Of a stretch of 64,000 nucleotides of DNA, positions 25,845 to 36,661 are shown piece after piece. Numbering within the stretch: the stretch's first letter is position 1; the number at the start of each line of letters is the position of its first letter. Origin of the DNA: Parelaphostrongylus tenuis (taxonomy: Eukaryota > Nematoda > Chromadorea > Rhabditida > Metastrongylidae); NCBI GenBank assembly GCA_019055375.1, contig JAHQIW010002141.1, positions 1-64,000 on the forward strand, in the 5' to 3' direction. Position numbers and translations under genes: made by a program. The notes under the pieces are model-generated. The model was not told where the DNA came from. It was given only the letters and a program-made list of their open reading frames with translations, and made no database searches.

Positions 25845-27020
25845 GTAGCACCCTCCCTCCTTCAGAGGATTATTTCGCCTCAAGGGATCGACGGAACCGA
25901 GGCCCTCCTTCAGAGGATTATTTCACCTCAAGGGATCGACGGAACCGAGGGCCTCTTTCAGAGGATTATTTCACCTCAAGGAATCGACGGAACCGAGGCC
26001 CTCCTTCAGAGGATTATTTCACCTCAAGGGATCGACGGAACCGAGGGCCTCTTTCAGAGGATTATTTCACCTCAAGGGATCGACGGAACCGAGGGCCTCT
26101 TTCAGAGGATTATTTCACCTCAAGGAATCGACGGAACCGAGGCCCTCCTTCAGAGGATTATTTCACCTCAAGGGATCGACGGAACCGAGGGCCTCTTTCA
26201 GAGGATTATTTCACCACAAGGGATTGACGGAACCGAGGGCCTCTTTCAGAGGATTATTTCACTTCAAGGAATCGACGGAACCGAGGCTCTCCTTTAGAGG
26301 ATTATTTCACCTGAAGGGATCGATGGAACCGAGACTCTCCTTCAGAGGATTATTTCACTCAAGGAATCGACGGAACCGAGGCTCTCCTTTAGAGGATTAT
26401 TTCACCTGAAGGGATCGATGGAACCGAGACTCTCCTTCAGAGGATTATTTCACCTCAAGGAATCGACGGAACCGAGGTCCCTCCTTCAGAGGATTATTTC
26501 ACCTCAAGGAATCGACGGAACCGAGGGACCTCCTTCAGAGAATTATTTCACCTCAAGGGATCGACGGAACCGAGGGCCCTCCTTCAGAGGATTATTTCGC
26601 CTCACGGAATCGACGGAACCGAGGTCCCTCCTTCAGAGGATTATTTCACCTCAAGGAATCGACGGAACCGAGGGACCTCCTTCAGAGAATTATTTCACCT
26701 CAAGGGATCGACGGAACCGAGGGCCCTCCTTCAGAGGATTATTTCACCTCAAGGGATCGACGGAACCGAGGGCCCTCCTTCAGAGGATTATTTCACCTCA
26801 GGAATCGACGGAACTGAGGGCCCTCCTTCAGAGGATTATTTCGCCTCACGGAATCGACGGAACCGAGGGCCCTCCTTCAGAGGATTATTTCACCTCAAGG
26901 AATCGACGGAACCGAGGGCCCTCCTTCAGAGGATTATTTCGCCTCACGGAATCGACGGAACCGAGGGCCCTCCTTCAGAGGATTATTTCACCTCAAGGGA
27001 TCGACGGAACCGAGGCTCTC
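25845..27020 (+). repeat. 48-bp minisatellite, about 24 copies
   Basis: The unit runs aggattatttcacctcaag, gg(g/a)atcgacggaacc, gaggg(c/a)c(c/t)tccttcag. The phrase ttatttc recurs every 48 bp with a few 46-50 bp exceptions. 48 is divisible by three, and in this strand none of the three frames meets a stop inside a standard unit, so long repetitive frames (25832-26227, 26224-26409, 26418-27071) appear and change frame at the odd-length units. A longer period of three units (about 147 bp) is visible around 26463-26720. No splice-supported gene uses it; I read it as a minisatellite. Non-identical units with no spacers exclude a CRISPR array. Confidence 0.9.
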
Positions 27021-27397
27021 CCGTTCATGAAGAAGTTCATGAAGAAAACTAGATCGTCAAGCAAGCGATGAATGCGACGAGGGGAATCAAATGCTGGAAG
27101 TAGTTGGAACTGCACAGGGTACTTGTCCATTATGAGGCGACAGGGCATAAACCGATCTAATTCGCTGGACGGTATCTCTTCGTGGGAGTGTTAGACGTGG
27201 GGATCTGCCAGAACTTCAGGCTTTCGATTTATCACTAACACTTCTAAAAATTTTCTGTCCAGCGAATGAGATCGATTTTCCATCTTCCGCCTCATAGTGG
27301 ACAAGTATTCGCACAATATAATGCGAAGATGGGTTGTGTAAAATGAAAATGAATGAGCAAAGTTTTTTCAATTATCAGTCACTAATGCATCTTGAAA

Positions 27398-27703
27398 TTA
27401 TTTAGTTATTGGATAACTTGTGTCTGTGTGTGCTTTTGGACATAGGCTCCTATTGGTATTCCTCCAGTTTCCTATCATTGTTCTGTAAAGAAAATGTGCC
27501 CGAGAGTTGGATGGAGGTACACCCTCGAGTAGGAGACGCATGCTGTTTGGACCGTATGGACTCAATGCTTTCAGCGTGGACTCCTGGAAAAACCGTTTTT
27601 GAGGAATGGATGAGGCCGATGAGGTTGGTTCTGTAGCCTTTGGCAGAATATCTCGTAGTTGATCGTTTCGCACTGAAGTACCCTTGGTGGGAAACAATGC
27701 CAT
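27398..27703 (-). CDS. Candidate exon, unknown protein
   Basis: About 100 codons open on the minus strand with coding-like codon use (Ser/Pro/Leu-rich; blocks KRFFQESTLKALSPYG and RLLLEGVPPSNSRAHF). A possible 5' splice end at about 27490 (before gaacaatga) is not confirmed. Overlapping frames on both strands are also open, so the strand is uncertain. It lies next to the minisatellite. No domain is recognised. Confidence 0.3.
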   Translation of the reverse strand: MALFPTKGTSVRNDQLRDILPKATEPTSSASSIPQKRFFQESTLKALSPYGPNSMRLLLEGVPPSNSRAHFLYRTMIGNWRNTNRSLCPKAHTDTSYPITK

Positions 27704-27984
27704 GCCGGGAGTTAAGATGCAGAGGTGCGGGAAACCATCCGAGTCGCCAGGTAGAGATGCAGAGGTCCACGGTCCCGAAAGGGTTACTTGGCCTCTGCCT
27801 CAAAAATCTGCGTGCGACTACGTGGCGCGTTCATTAGGAGAGATAATCACTTCGCACAATTCCAGGTGAGTACGGATACGTGGCACATCCATCAGCAACT
27901 GGTCGCCGGCTTTCGAAAAGACCCATTTGTGACGCTGTAAAATCCACACAAAACTATGTCTCTGACGCTCATATTTCTCGCCGC

Positions 27985-28150
27985 ATAGAGTTCTTTCTTT
28001 GGACTGTTAGTAATCATTCAATAGCGTAGAATTACAGAATTCCAATGCTTTTGTAATTTTTTGGAAAGAGCGTTCCTCTGCACTGTAGTAGGGGAAATGA
28101 GATCGAGTTTCACACATTCATCTTGCTTGTTCACAGGCCTTTTCACGGCC
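27985..28150 (+). repeat. MITE-family fragment
   Basis: Same core as at 23950 (gttctttctttggactgttagtaa, then ggaaagagcg and gcactgtagtaggggaaat). Neighbouring 28.15-29.05 kb shows short trinucleotide runs (tagtagtag at about 28612) and a 67-codon frame at 28704 that I cannot support as a gene. Confidence 0.5.
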
Positions 28151-29049
28151 GCAGATTCGATGGGGCGGCCGTGAAAAGGTCTACGATCGACCGATTACCG
28201 CTTTGGAGATGTGCGATTTCTGGCATTCTTTTGAGGAAATTTTTTTTTCGTTTCGAAAAGAACATCAGAGCAAACATATGACTCTGATGATAAAAGACTT
28301 TCTTCATACGTTCATGTGCTTTTCGTGCTTCCAGCGAAGCCATCGATGTTAAACATAAATTTACTTCGAATTTTTCTAGCTCTATAAAAGGGATTTTTCA
28401 AAAAAAAAAACTGGCAAGTTTTGCGCTAGTCAGGTATTTGAGCTTTTGAATGATTGCCGATATCCCTATGATAAGTTCTTGTCTTGCGAATGGGATCAAA
28501 TATTCATTTGCCGTCTTATAGTGTACATGATCCGTTTCTGGTGTTTCTTTGTTTTGTTTTTCATACAGTGAAGTTCATCATTTGAACATGTAATATGGCT
28601 AGTTGTGTCTTAGTAGTAGTAGTGACATTACTATTAATAAAGATAACAGTTCAGTGGTAATAAAGGTATTAATAATAGAAGGAGAGAGGGGGCCGTCGCC
28701 CGAATGGCTGTGATGCTGGTCGCGGCGGCCGTGGAGCCGAGCTCCATCTCCCAATACTCTCAGGCAGTCAACAAGAACCCCTTTAGAACTCCACGGCCAG
28801 ACTATCCTCGCGATTGCAGGGACATGTGCTCGAACAGTATTCTACCTCATCCAAGAAGGAAACGAAAAACAAAGCGAACGCTAGACGTAGTGGGATCCGC
28901 ACAATAAAAATTGTGCTGACGGGTCATATAAATGAAGGAAAATGAATAATATTAGAAGAGAGCGACAACGACATTTATATTAGTAATGCTGATAAGAAAA
29001 ATAACTCAGAATTCTAAAATAGTAGCTATAGTATCTTTGCTACTTGGCC

Positions 29050-29500
29050 ATTATGAGGCATGAAAAAAAAACCGCTCGCATTTGTTAGGCAGGAACTTGT
29101 CGTAGGAGCGTTAGTAGTAATCATTCGAAAGCTCAGAGGGCTAGCTAGAGCAGCACGTGACGGGTTTTCAAGAAAGTTCTTTTTTTACGTTGTTACAGGA
29201 GGAAATTCTTTGCGTTATAGACGTGCACATTTCTCGCTGGACAGAGCTCTTTCTTTGGACTATCAGTAGCTACGATTAGGCTATCGATTACTAGTAGTCC
29301 AAAGAAGGAGCTTTGTCCGTCGAGAAGCATGCGCATCTGAGGCTTGCTTTCTTCAGGATTTTACAGCGATATAAAATGGTCTTTCGGAAAATCACTTCGT
29401 GAGACTGTAGTCAGAAATCTCTGTTTTGAAATGATCACTAACACCTCATGAAAAGTTCCTGTCCAGATCCTCCTTTCATTTGTCTCCTCACAGTCGACAA
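29050..29500. repeat. Inverted-repeat MITE
   Basis: The right arm (tagtccaaagaaggagctttgtcc near 29300) mirrors the left arm (ggacagagctctttctttggacta at about 29240), a hairpin with a short loop. The flanks extend the family similarity to about 29.5 kb. Confidence 0.6.
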
Positions 29501-29805
29501 GTACCGTGTTTTCCTTACTTCTTTATGCAGAGCTAAGGGTTCCAAGGCGTTCTGTTGAGTAATTACTGTGAGTATGGGAGAGTGGGTCGGTTCAGCAATG
29601 TGCCTCCTGATCATCATAAACCACTCCGCCACCTCTTTTCCATTGCATTGTTTAGTACGAATAGTTAAGATTTATGGCAATAAGTAGTGGTAGGAATAGA
29701 TTGATGGAGAAAACTGATCACAGATCGATAGCAATTACAAGGTTCAATAATAGTCGATAGTGGGACTCAAGATAATAGGTTCTGTAAGAGGTTTGTTCGT
29801 TTTGG

Positions 29806-30240
29806 TTTTAAGATAATTTTGTCAATGATTGCACGATTTTGATATCGTTCAATTGTACATTTTCTTACGACCATTTTGGTATACAATCTACCTGTACTTG
29901 CTTCAAGATAGAGGTGTTTTGGGAGCGAATTCGCTTGCTGTTCATGCACGAATGGCTTGGAGGAAAAAGGCTAGTGAAGCGGCGCGCAAGATTGATGGAA
30001 TTTGGAGCGATGATACGGTTACAGAAAAGGCGGTTAGGAAGTGGTTCGCGAATTTCAAAGGCGGAGTGAATAGTCTGGAGGATCAGTCACGCTCGGGCCG
30101 TCCACAGAAAGTTGAATGACAACTCTCCTTGAGATAGTCGAAGAGAATCCTCCAATGACATGCCGGATGCTAGCTGAAGAGTGCAATTGTTGTTTCAAGA
30201 CAGTCGCCTCCATTCTGATCTTTTACCCGAGAAGTAGCAG
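29806..30240 (+). mobile_element. Truncated mariner, A copy
   Basis: An open frame at 29829-30119 encodes the mariner N-terminal helix-turn-helix: AARKIDGIWSDDTVTEKAVRKWF and SLEDQSRSGRP, the classic first HTH and GRP linker. After a one-frame shift a second HTH follows (MTCRMLAEECNC...KTVASIL). The sequence then leaves mariner, so the catalytic domain is absent. The copy at 50117-50560 has the same truncation, so truncation preceded duplication. It marks the left edge of SD3. Confidence 0.85.
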
Positions 30241-30649
30241 AAGTTATCGAGGTTGATGGCAAATGCTTTGATAATTAGTTTTGCGGTTCATTTCGGTTAT
30301 AAGGGAACAAATGAATATTCGACTTCATTCGCTGTACAAGAGTTTCTCATAGGAGTGTTAATAATAGTTTGAAGGATTGAATCTCTAGCTAGAGCGTCTA
30401 ATATATAAGTTCCTTTTTGACGAACTGGTTGTAGAGCGTGATCAAGAAGCGATAAGGCTGTACTTGCCGAAATCTACTAAGTCATTTATCTTGACCGCTT
30501 GCATCTCATTTATGCAGCAACGAATAGCCCTGAGATTCAGCGCATAACAATTGTGATGAGGAATCAAGTGTCTAGGTAAGCTAGACACCAACACGAGTTT
30601 TGAAAACATTCCAGTATCTCCGAATATTGGATGGGTAAAAGAGGTGGAT

Positions 30650-30920
30650 GTAGACTTATGTGTTGAATCTGGTTGCGACACGCTTGTGAATGATGGTTCG
30701 ATCTCGCGCACTGCGCTGACCAAGCTTTTCACTTCTATAGAGTTGGTGAGTTGTACCCGACGTGTTTGAGGATAGCAGCGCTGATTTGATACATCACTAA
30801 AGGCCAATGCGAGTCATTGTAAAGACCAGATATGCATTCAGTCACTTCCAACGATGTTTGATGACGTCCAATGCATGGTGCATCCCACTGAGATTGGTCA
30901 ACGCCAAAAGCTTTATTCTC
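30650..30920 (+). repeat. SINE2 (in SD3 A)
   Basis: B box GGTTCGATCTCGC at about 30692, body with gcgagtcattgtaaagacc, 3' end gattggtcaacgccaaaagcttta. The 5' part of the tRNA head is replaced by other sequence. Present at the same place in B (50990-51235). Confidence 0.65.
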
Positions 30921-31004
30921 TATAAGTTATAATGTTACAATCATTCATGATTTACATTACAATGCGGGCATATATCAGAGTAATTTGATCTATAGTCCTT
31001 TCAG

Positions 31005-31220
31005 AGAAATGTTGGACCATTGAGTACAACCCGTCTACCTGTCGAGAGGCTCTTTACAATGATCTTAAGTAAGTACATGAATTAATCTAAATCTCTAAGA
31101 CTGCTTTAAATTTGCAGAATTCAAGCAGTAAGTTTTCAGAGTGTATTTAGAGCGCGTCCTCGTCGCAGAACAAGATCTCCACCTGTCATCCGTGATCTCA
31201 GATTTGAGCCTCTGTACTAG
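31005..31220 (+). CDS. Terminal exons of small basic-tail protein (A copy)
   Basis: Unknown family. Exon 31005-31068 (acceptor agtcctttcag, donor gtaagt) and exon 31118-31220 (acceptor aatttgcag, TAG at 31218-31220) agree in phase. They encode CWTIEYNPSTCREALYND and then an Arg-rich tail (FRARPRRRTRSPPV). The B copy (51323-51538) keeps both exons and splice sites with a dozen replacements and no stop. A third, decayed copy lies at about 60060-60360. Upstream exons were not found; the SINE2 lies just upstream, probably in an intron. An additional open stretch after 31377 (acceptor catttcag) may be an alternative last exon. Confidence 0.5.
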
Positions 31221-31675
31221 AACTGCGTATTAGCGATCAAGCAGAAAAAAAAACGAACCGTCTTCTGCATCGCAAACAACACAATCCTGGGGAAGAATTG
31301 CATTCTTTTTCATTTTCCGTCTATATTCCTATTGTCACTGAAAGTCTACATACCAAATCTTCATTTCAGAAGAAGAAATAAATGTCAACATGTTGAACTA
31401 TTTGAAATCCATCTCAATAGAAAATGACTACGAACTGCTTGCCATCGAATTTTAGAGCGGAATAGTATTCCTTCTGGCAGAGAGTCTTTAGAAGAAACGC
31501 AAGTATAGTAGAGTATTACATGAACTACATATCACCGAGCTATGAATTACTATAAATTGAAATATTGAGCATACGTTGAACCACATAAACGATTCATTTA
31601 GTCCCATTATCAACGATTTGGTTTGAAACAAGTGAGCAATGAAAATGTTGATAAAAAACAAGCTCACAAATTTTC

Positions 31676-32238
31676 TTAGCCGCGGCGAGCAAAGTCATAT
31701 TCTCTCTTAGTTTTGCCTTGAGAGGATCTTGAAACTATATGGATTCTGAAGTCAAATGATCAAGGACTGATACAGCAAGGTTCACGCTCTTACAGCAGTG
31801 TACTACTCTAGCCTGGACTGTACTAACAAAAAATGAGTGTGCTTTTATTGATGAGTTGATGAGAAGGTAGTAGAATGCATATCATGCACATACCTAGAGC
31901 AATAGCCAATACCTCTTTTAAAATACTGTCAAAATCTTTACCACTCAACTCCTTTAGCCATTTTGAAATATTGTGTACAATCGAAAATCACCAAGTCCGT
32001 AACCGACAAGAAATTCGTAGTCGTCTCACGCAGAAGATAATTGGATATTGAGCATTCGGGTGTAATTCGTTGATCATTACTGCCATGATGTTCCTAATAA
32101 GAACAAGTAAGAAGTTCTTTCAATTATTTATAAAAGTGATGAATTTAAATTCAGAAGAAGAAATGAAGCCATGAGGTTTCAAATCACCTTATCTTACGCT
32201 TTACTCTTTGCCAGAAAGTAATGCAATTCAGCGAGCAT
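31676..32238 (-). CDS. Small four-exon gene (A copy)
   Basis: Minus-strand exons 32205-32238, 32030-32079, 31894-31951 and 31676-31734 join in phase, with donors gtaaag, gtgaga and gtatgt and a terminal TAA at 31676. The product is about 66 residues if ATG at 32238 is the start: an amphipathic N-terminal part, NELHPNAQYP, GKDFDSILKEVLAIALG, and a basic end (KTKREYDFARRG). The B copy (51994-52560) has identical exon lengths. The alternative acceptor above 32093 is destroyed in B, which supports the model given. Function is unknown. The KR dibasic site near the C-terminus invites a peptide-precursor idea, but there is no signal peptide in the visible part. Confidence 0.45.
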
Positions 32239-33139
32239 CAGGTTGAGGACTCGTGAGGATTGCGTTAATGCATGTATCAATTAGGGAACTATTCATTTTC
32301 TCCCAGGAAATGAACAACATATTCCCACACAGGCAACGTCAATAGTGAACTCGAGTTTCTGTTGAATTACGTTCAGCGTAGTTGCATCAGATGGTCAGAT
32401 TTTTCGTCATGGATAAAGTGCAAACTTTAGAACTCAATGTCTTCTAGACTTTTAGCTCACACGAAAACAATAATGATGATTATGCGGTTATTACTCTGAC
32501 GTCTTCACTTCTCTTAGAAGAGATGATTTGAGTCGAATTTCCAGTCGTTTATCCTCGTGGTGGCGTCTGTAATAGCTCAAGTCTTTAATGGAACCTGCTC
32601 GAATGAAGTAATCTCACACAGCGGTTAGCTGGAGTCTGGATAGTCTCCTGAATAATCGACTTGCATAATAGGCTTTGAGAAAGATGACAACGTCAAAATG
32701 CTAGACGATCTACATCATCGTCCATCTCGTATCGTATCCATATCTCGTACTTCGCATCTCGTATCCATACAGCATTTGCCGGATTATAATATATGGATAT
32801 AACTGTGAAGTTAGCAATATATACGTTGCCAGGCGATCGTCGTGTACTTTCCTCCTTTCTATGAACACATAAACACATGAAACATATTGATTCAAACAAG
32901 CAGAAAGTCTTGAAGACATCTACTTATGGACGATGGACCTAGTACTAAGGTTAACGTCCGTCGTCGCCTACTATACCATCATTTGTATTTACTACATTCA
33001 GCTTACAAATAGCTGTTCCAACATGAGAAACCGGAATGCATCCAACGAGGTACTATAATTATACCTACTGACGTTCATCGAGAACAAAACAAAACATGAA
33101 ACCTTCGGTTCGATCAGATCAGAGTATGAGATCAATCTG

Positions 33140-33260
33140 ATACTAATTTACTGACCCCGGAGGGATCAATGATTTGGTGAGCCATGAACAAAAGATCGAC
33201 CCATCGACCCCTTGTGCGACGCAGGGCACCTCTAATCACTGCGCCACATGCGCTCCTCTT
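33140..33260 (-). repeat. SINE2 head fragment
   Basis: Minus strand gagcgcatgtggcgcagtga and the following tRNA-like head match 25265, truncated after the aattggtacc-like region. The B equivalent at 53530-53645 is more decayed. Confidence 0.6.
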
Positions 33261-33671
33261 TATCCTTCTTACTTGATAATAAATTTTACGCCTTTCATAA
33301 GACCTGTTAGTCAAATTCAGTCGAAGCCGAATGACTCCATCATCAAGATTTTGACAGACGGAGTTTGTTACTATCCTATGTTCTGATTAAAAAATTCCAT
33401 TGATGGCTTTTCTTCAAAAAGGTTATCTTGTTTGTTGAAAAGGACAATGACTCATTTTTTCTTCGACAAGAGCTATTCGAAATAACATATCTAATCCTAT
33501 GAAACCTTTAGAAATTCCATTTGCCTGCATGCAAATATTTTCGTCCATTATCACTAATACCGTTACAACTTTCACTATTTAATTATGAATATTGTTAATT
33601 CATGGTCCTACAGATCACAGTTATTATTAGCAGTGGATCCATTATCTTCTCAATAATTAAGCACGCTTTAC

Positions 33672-33865
33672 CTTGATAAGTTGTGCCTGTGCTTAAGGCA
33701 GATTGCTCCCAAAAGCATTGTTCGATGTATTAATGATTTTCTTGACGAGAGAGATCTCTTTGTCAAAACCTTCATTCGTCTACAGGTGTTTTGCTGGTGA
33801 TGACTGACTTTATCTACTCCCTCGTAAGTAAGTAGTTTGAGTGATACTAAGAAGTCGCAAAGCAT
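33672..33865 (-). CDS. First exon of small basic protein (A copy)
   Basis: ATG at 33865 opens 64 codons to a strong donor (AG|gtaaag at 33671). The next acceptor (tttttaatcag, about 33391) would add two codons and a stop, giving a very small protein; longer splicing is possible. Content: DFLVSLKLLTYEGVD then a Lys/Arg/Ser-rich half (MKVLTKRSLSSRKS) and GAICLK. The B copy (54059-54252) is open with the same donor and about seven replacements. Family unknown. Confidence 0.45.
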
Positions 33866-34477
33866 ATTTATAAAACAGAGAGTGTGAACTCTGGTTCTAT
33901 TTTCAACCTTCCGTTATCCATTTACTTCCTATGCTCCTGAAATTCAGTTCAGTTTGATTAAATCCATACTATATGATAATTGCTTGTGCTAGCAGAAGAT
34001 CAATCTCACATAAAATGTATCTATTGCTGCGTAGAGCATAGTAGCAAGGTGTTCTTAAGAAAATCAGTTCCCCAGAAGTGTAAATCTGCCGAACCCGATT
34101 GTGTTTCGAAAACTGTCGTCCTACTCGTACACAACAGTTTCTTAATGTTTGGAGTTTTATCGAGGGTTTTGATATCATCCCAGAGCTTCCACCGTCAAAA
34201 CTCTATAAAGTTGTGATTTATGCTACCGCTGGCTGTTTTTTGAATATCAACTTTCTCAAATACTAGGGATTCAGCAACATGGTTGATTTGGCTTTATCTT
34301 GAAACACTCTGGACTTCATTCAACTGTTCCCCATTTGACGATGAGTATCGTCGTGGTTGATGTTAAAACTTGATCATTGTGGACTTGCGACCCACCTAGC
34401 AGAAACACGAGTCAGAGTCCTAAAATTGAGAGAAAGAAATCTCAAGCACGTAAATTCAATATTTTCCCATAGTTGAG

Positions 34478-34748
34478 AATGTTCTGTGGTTGTGTGCTCA
34501 AATTTAGACCAGTCGCAACTGCAGCGTAGTCCTCTTTCTGTCCATGATATTTGCCGATCTTCCAAGTGGGCATCTCCAATAAGTGGCCTTATTGTTGTCA
34601 TATGTGGTCAATTTTACCTAGTTGCTTTGCATTGTGCTGGTAAATTCTAATATGATTTTCACCACTACTATTATAGTAACTAATGTAGCTGCCTATTTCA
34701 GCTGTGTACACCAGTATTCGCTACGTGGTTTTAGACAACGATTTGTGA
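34478..34748 (+). CDS. Terminal membrane exon pair (A copy of three)
   Basis: Exon 34478-34639 (donor gtaaat) joins exon 34702-34748 (acceptor gcctatttcag) in phase and ends in TGA. The first exon encodes SNLDQSQLQRSPLSVHD and a hydrophobic segment (GLIVVICGQFYLVALHC). The second encodes VYTSIRYVVLDND. There are two further copies, 38409-38680 (inverted) and 54865-55136. Here a +1 and a -1 indel near 34555-34575 cancel, changing about five residues. The 5' acceptor is weak, and upstream exons are not identified. Confidence 0.4.
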
Positions 34749-35236
34749 AGTCTGCTAGCCAACTGCATTTGAACAGACTGGCCTACACTAGCAAGCCTTG
34801 CCGGTTTTACTAAGAGCCCATCACTAGAACTCTTAACTCAACGCTGACTGGTGAACTGAGCTTTATGAGCCTCAACTGTAGATGCGCCAGATGAACATAA
34901 GGATGATCATTTGCTGAGCAGTTCATTAGCGATACAAAATTCATCTCAAAGAAATTTGTTTGGATACTGCGAGATTTGATTGAATTTTTCTTTCATTTTT
35001 CCGATAGCCATGTTTATATGCTTTATAGACCAATAAAACACGGAAACATTTTTTCTGTATAGAAGCAGTGGAATTTTTTTAATGCAGGCTAAAAATTTGC
35101 TCTTAGTCACAATGTGATAGCCAGCGCACATGAGACGGATCCCACGTCATTGTAACTACCATTTGTTCACCATCGTATGGGATTATCTTATCGCCCGGAG
35201 AAGCCGAAGTTATCGAAATAAAGCTGTGGTATTACG

Positions 35237-35850
35237 CATGCCTCGCAAGTGATTAGGTAAATTGTACCTGACCTCATGCAGTCGCCGTCTCTGCCGTTTG
35301 GGCAATCTGCAGTCGTTAGTTTCGCAGAGACGATCATACAGCCGGTTGCGGAGTAATTAGCGTTTTGGTGTTTTTGGTGGTGTCTCGACTACTGCTACCG
35401 AATTATGCAAACCTGCTCTTTTTAAGCAGCGTTTAATGGCTGCACTCACTTCGTTGGAAATAAAATACAGGATGAATGGAACTTTATCCTCGCTAGACCT
35501 TCCGTGTAGGGGCTCCGAATTTCCTCTAAATTTAACCCGAGAAGCTCCTATCGTATTGTAGCCATTAGAGATGCTATTTTTCGTGCCAAGCTCAGGGACT
35601 CTACCTTGTGTTTTTTTCCTGTGCACACATTAGTAGCTGTTCGAAACATGTTTTTTATAAGTGCGCATTTTGTGTGCGAGGGATGGGCGGATAGGTAGTG
35701 AACCAGGATGTTTTTGTTGCTTGGTTCCGATATCACTTTGTGATGCAGGAGTTTTTAGATAGGTTAACTTGAACGTTCAAAATGCCTCAGAGGAATGCCT
35801 CAAAATAACGCGTGACCTGGCTCCATACCTCAGGCTGATATTCCCGACCT
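35237..35850 (-). mobile_element. Penelope-like element fragment (A copy)
   Basis: On the minus strand, 35785 down to 35237 encodes the end of the RT domain (HPSHTKCALIKNMF), the SLARKI block and the AAIKRCLKRAGLHN segment, running toward the Cys-rich linker. It is cut at 35237 before the GIY-YIG motif. At 35786 the strand flips: 35786-35850 on the plus strand encodes the extreme C-terminus of the same protein (TRDLAPYLRLIFP). The piece is therefore split by an inversion breakpoint sitting at the palindrome ttgaacgttcaa (about 35770). Compare the unsplit copy at 57711-58990. Confidence 0.8.
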
Positions 35851-36051
35851 GAGCCAGGCACAGTCTCACATTATCATAGACTCCAAGTGGCAGGTCTTCA
35901 ATCATTAATTGAATGACCTAAAACATTTAAAAGGTGAGTGTTTTTGAAATGAAGTTATTCCTATGCGACCCAAAAATTTATCTCTTACGTTTTCTGCTAG
36001 AGTTATGAAGGCCTTTGATTTAATAACTTGCGAATCAATTTGACCTTTCCA

Positions 36052-36088
36052 GGCTCTGAAGATGGCGAACCTTGCCGAAACGTAAGCC
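36052..36088 (+). ncRNA. Hammerhead-ribozyme-like motif (PLE type)
   Basis: 37 bp: GGCT (36052-36055), CTGAAGA (36056-36062, the CUGANGA core), a hairpin GGC...GCC (36064-36076), GAAAC (36077-36081), GTA and AGCC (36085-36088). GGCT and AGCC are complementary and would form helix I. The core boxes are in the right order and spacing. The bases ACGT after GAA give no loop for helix III but are self-complementary, as expected of the minimal, dimer-acting hammerheads known in Penelope-like elements. It lies about 200 bp after the PLE coding end. The U before the stem is unpaired. Activity is untested. Confidence 0.7.
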
Positions 36089-36661
36089 ACCACGACTGTT
36101 GTAATATTCGTGCTGCAATATTAACTGTATTGTTATATGCTTCGCTGATATTCAATAAATCATACTACTGACACCTCGGAGCGGCTAAACAGAAGAAGAT
36201 ACTGAATTATTCATACTATGCCGAGGTTAATAGACAGTCGGACCTGGGATCATTAAAATGTCAAAAGTGTCTAAAGCAATACATGAAACCTTCAAAATGC
36301 CTCGTGTTTTATGTTCTATCTAGCGGCTGCAGTGGATTGACTAGTAACCAGTAAGCGTTCACGTGCTAGCCTCGTATCTGACTGGCTAATTGTTCCGATG
36401 TTATTTTCGAGTAAGCCCAGAGAGTGGGAAAACCTGTAGAATTGAAAAAAAAATTCCCGTTATGTAGGAAACCTATAGAATTATCTACGATGGTGAAACA
36501 AAGCTACTGAATGCGAAATATGCCATACGAAATTCCAGTAACTGGAAATAAACATCGTTGAACTATGAAAAAACACTGGTGTCCTTGTACGTAGTGTGCC
36601 GGTCTCCATGACCACATAATTATATACCATGCAGATTTGTGATTTCATTTGTGATCATCAG

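Larger units (their letters stand above)
29790..35236. repeat. Segmental duplication SD3, A copy, colinear part
   Basis: Matches 50105-55600 in the same orientation throughout. Similarity starts at the first bases of the mariner relic (gaggtttgt) and the flanks before it are unrelated. It ends where A switches into the PLE piece at 35237. Contained genes and repeats are listed separately. By eye the identity is above 90 percent. Confidence 0.9.

Noticed and set aside
25845..27020. CRISPR-like periodic array
   Set aside because: Units of 48 bp abut each other with no unique spacers, and the genome is eukaryotic; it is a minisatellite.
27409..27869. Several overlapping plus-strand frames
   Set aside because: The best protein-like signal in this stretch is on the minus strand (27398-27703); the rest are overlapping frames in GC-richer DNA.
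28704..28907. 67-codon plus-strand gene
   Set aside because: GC-rich start and an ATG, but no splice evidence, no second copy and no recognisable protein feature.
30442..30807. 121-codon minus-strand frame
   Set aside because: It runs through the SINE2 body and its copy at 50.9 kb is truncated by an indel; no protein-like conservation.
31676..32238. Known neuropeptide (FLP or NLP) precursor
   Set aside because: No repeated amidated peptide units, no signal peptide and only one dibasic site.
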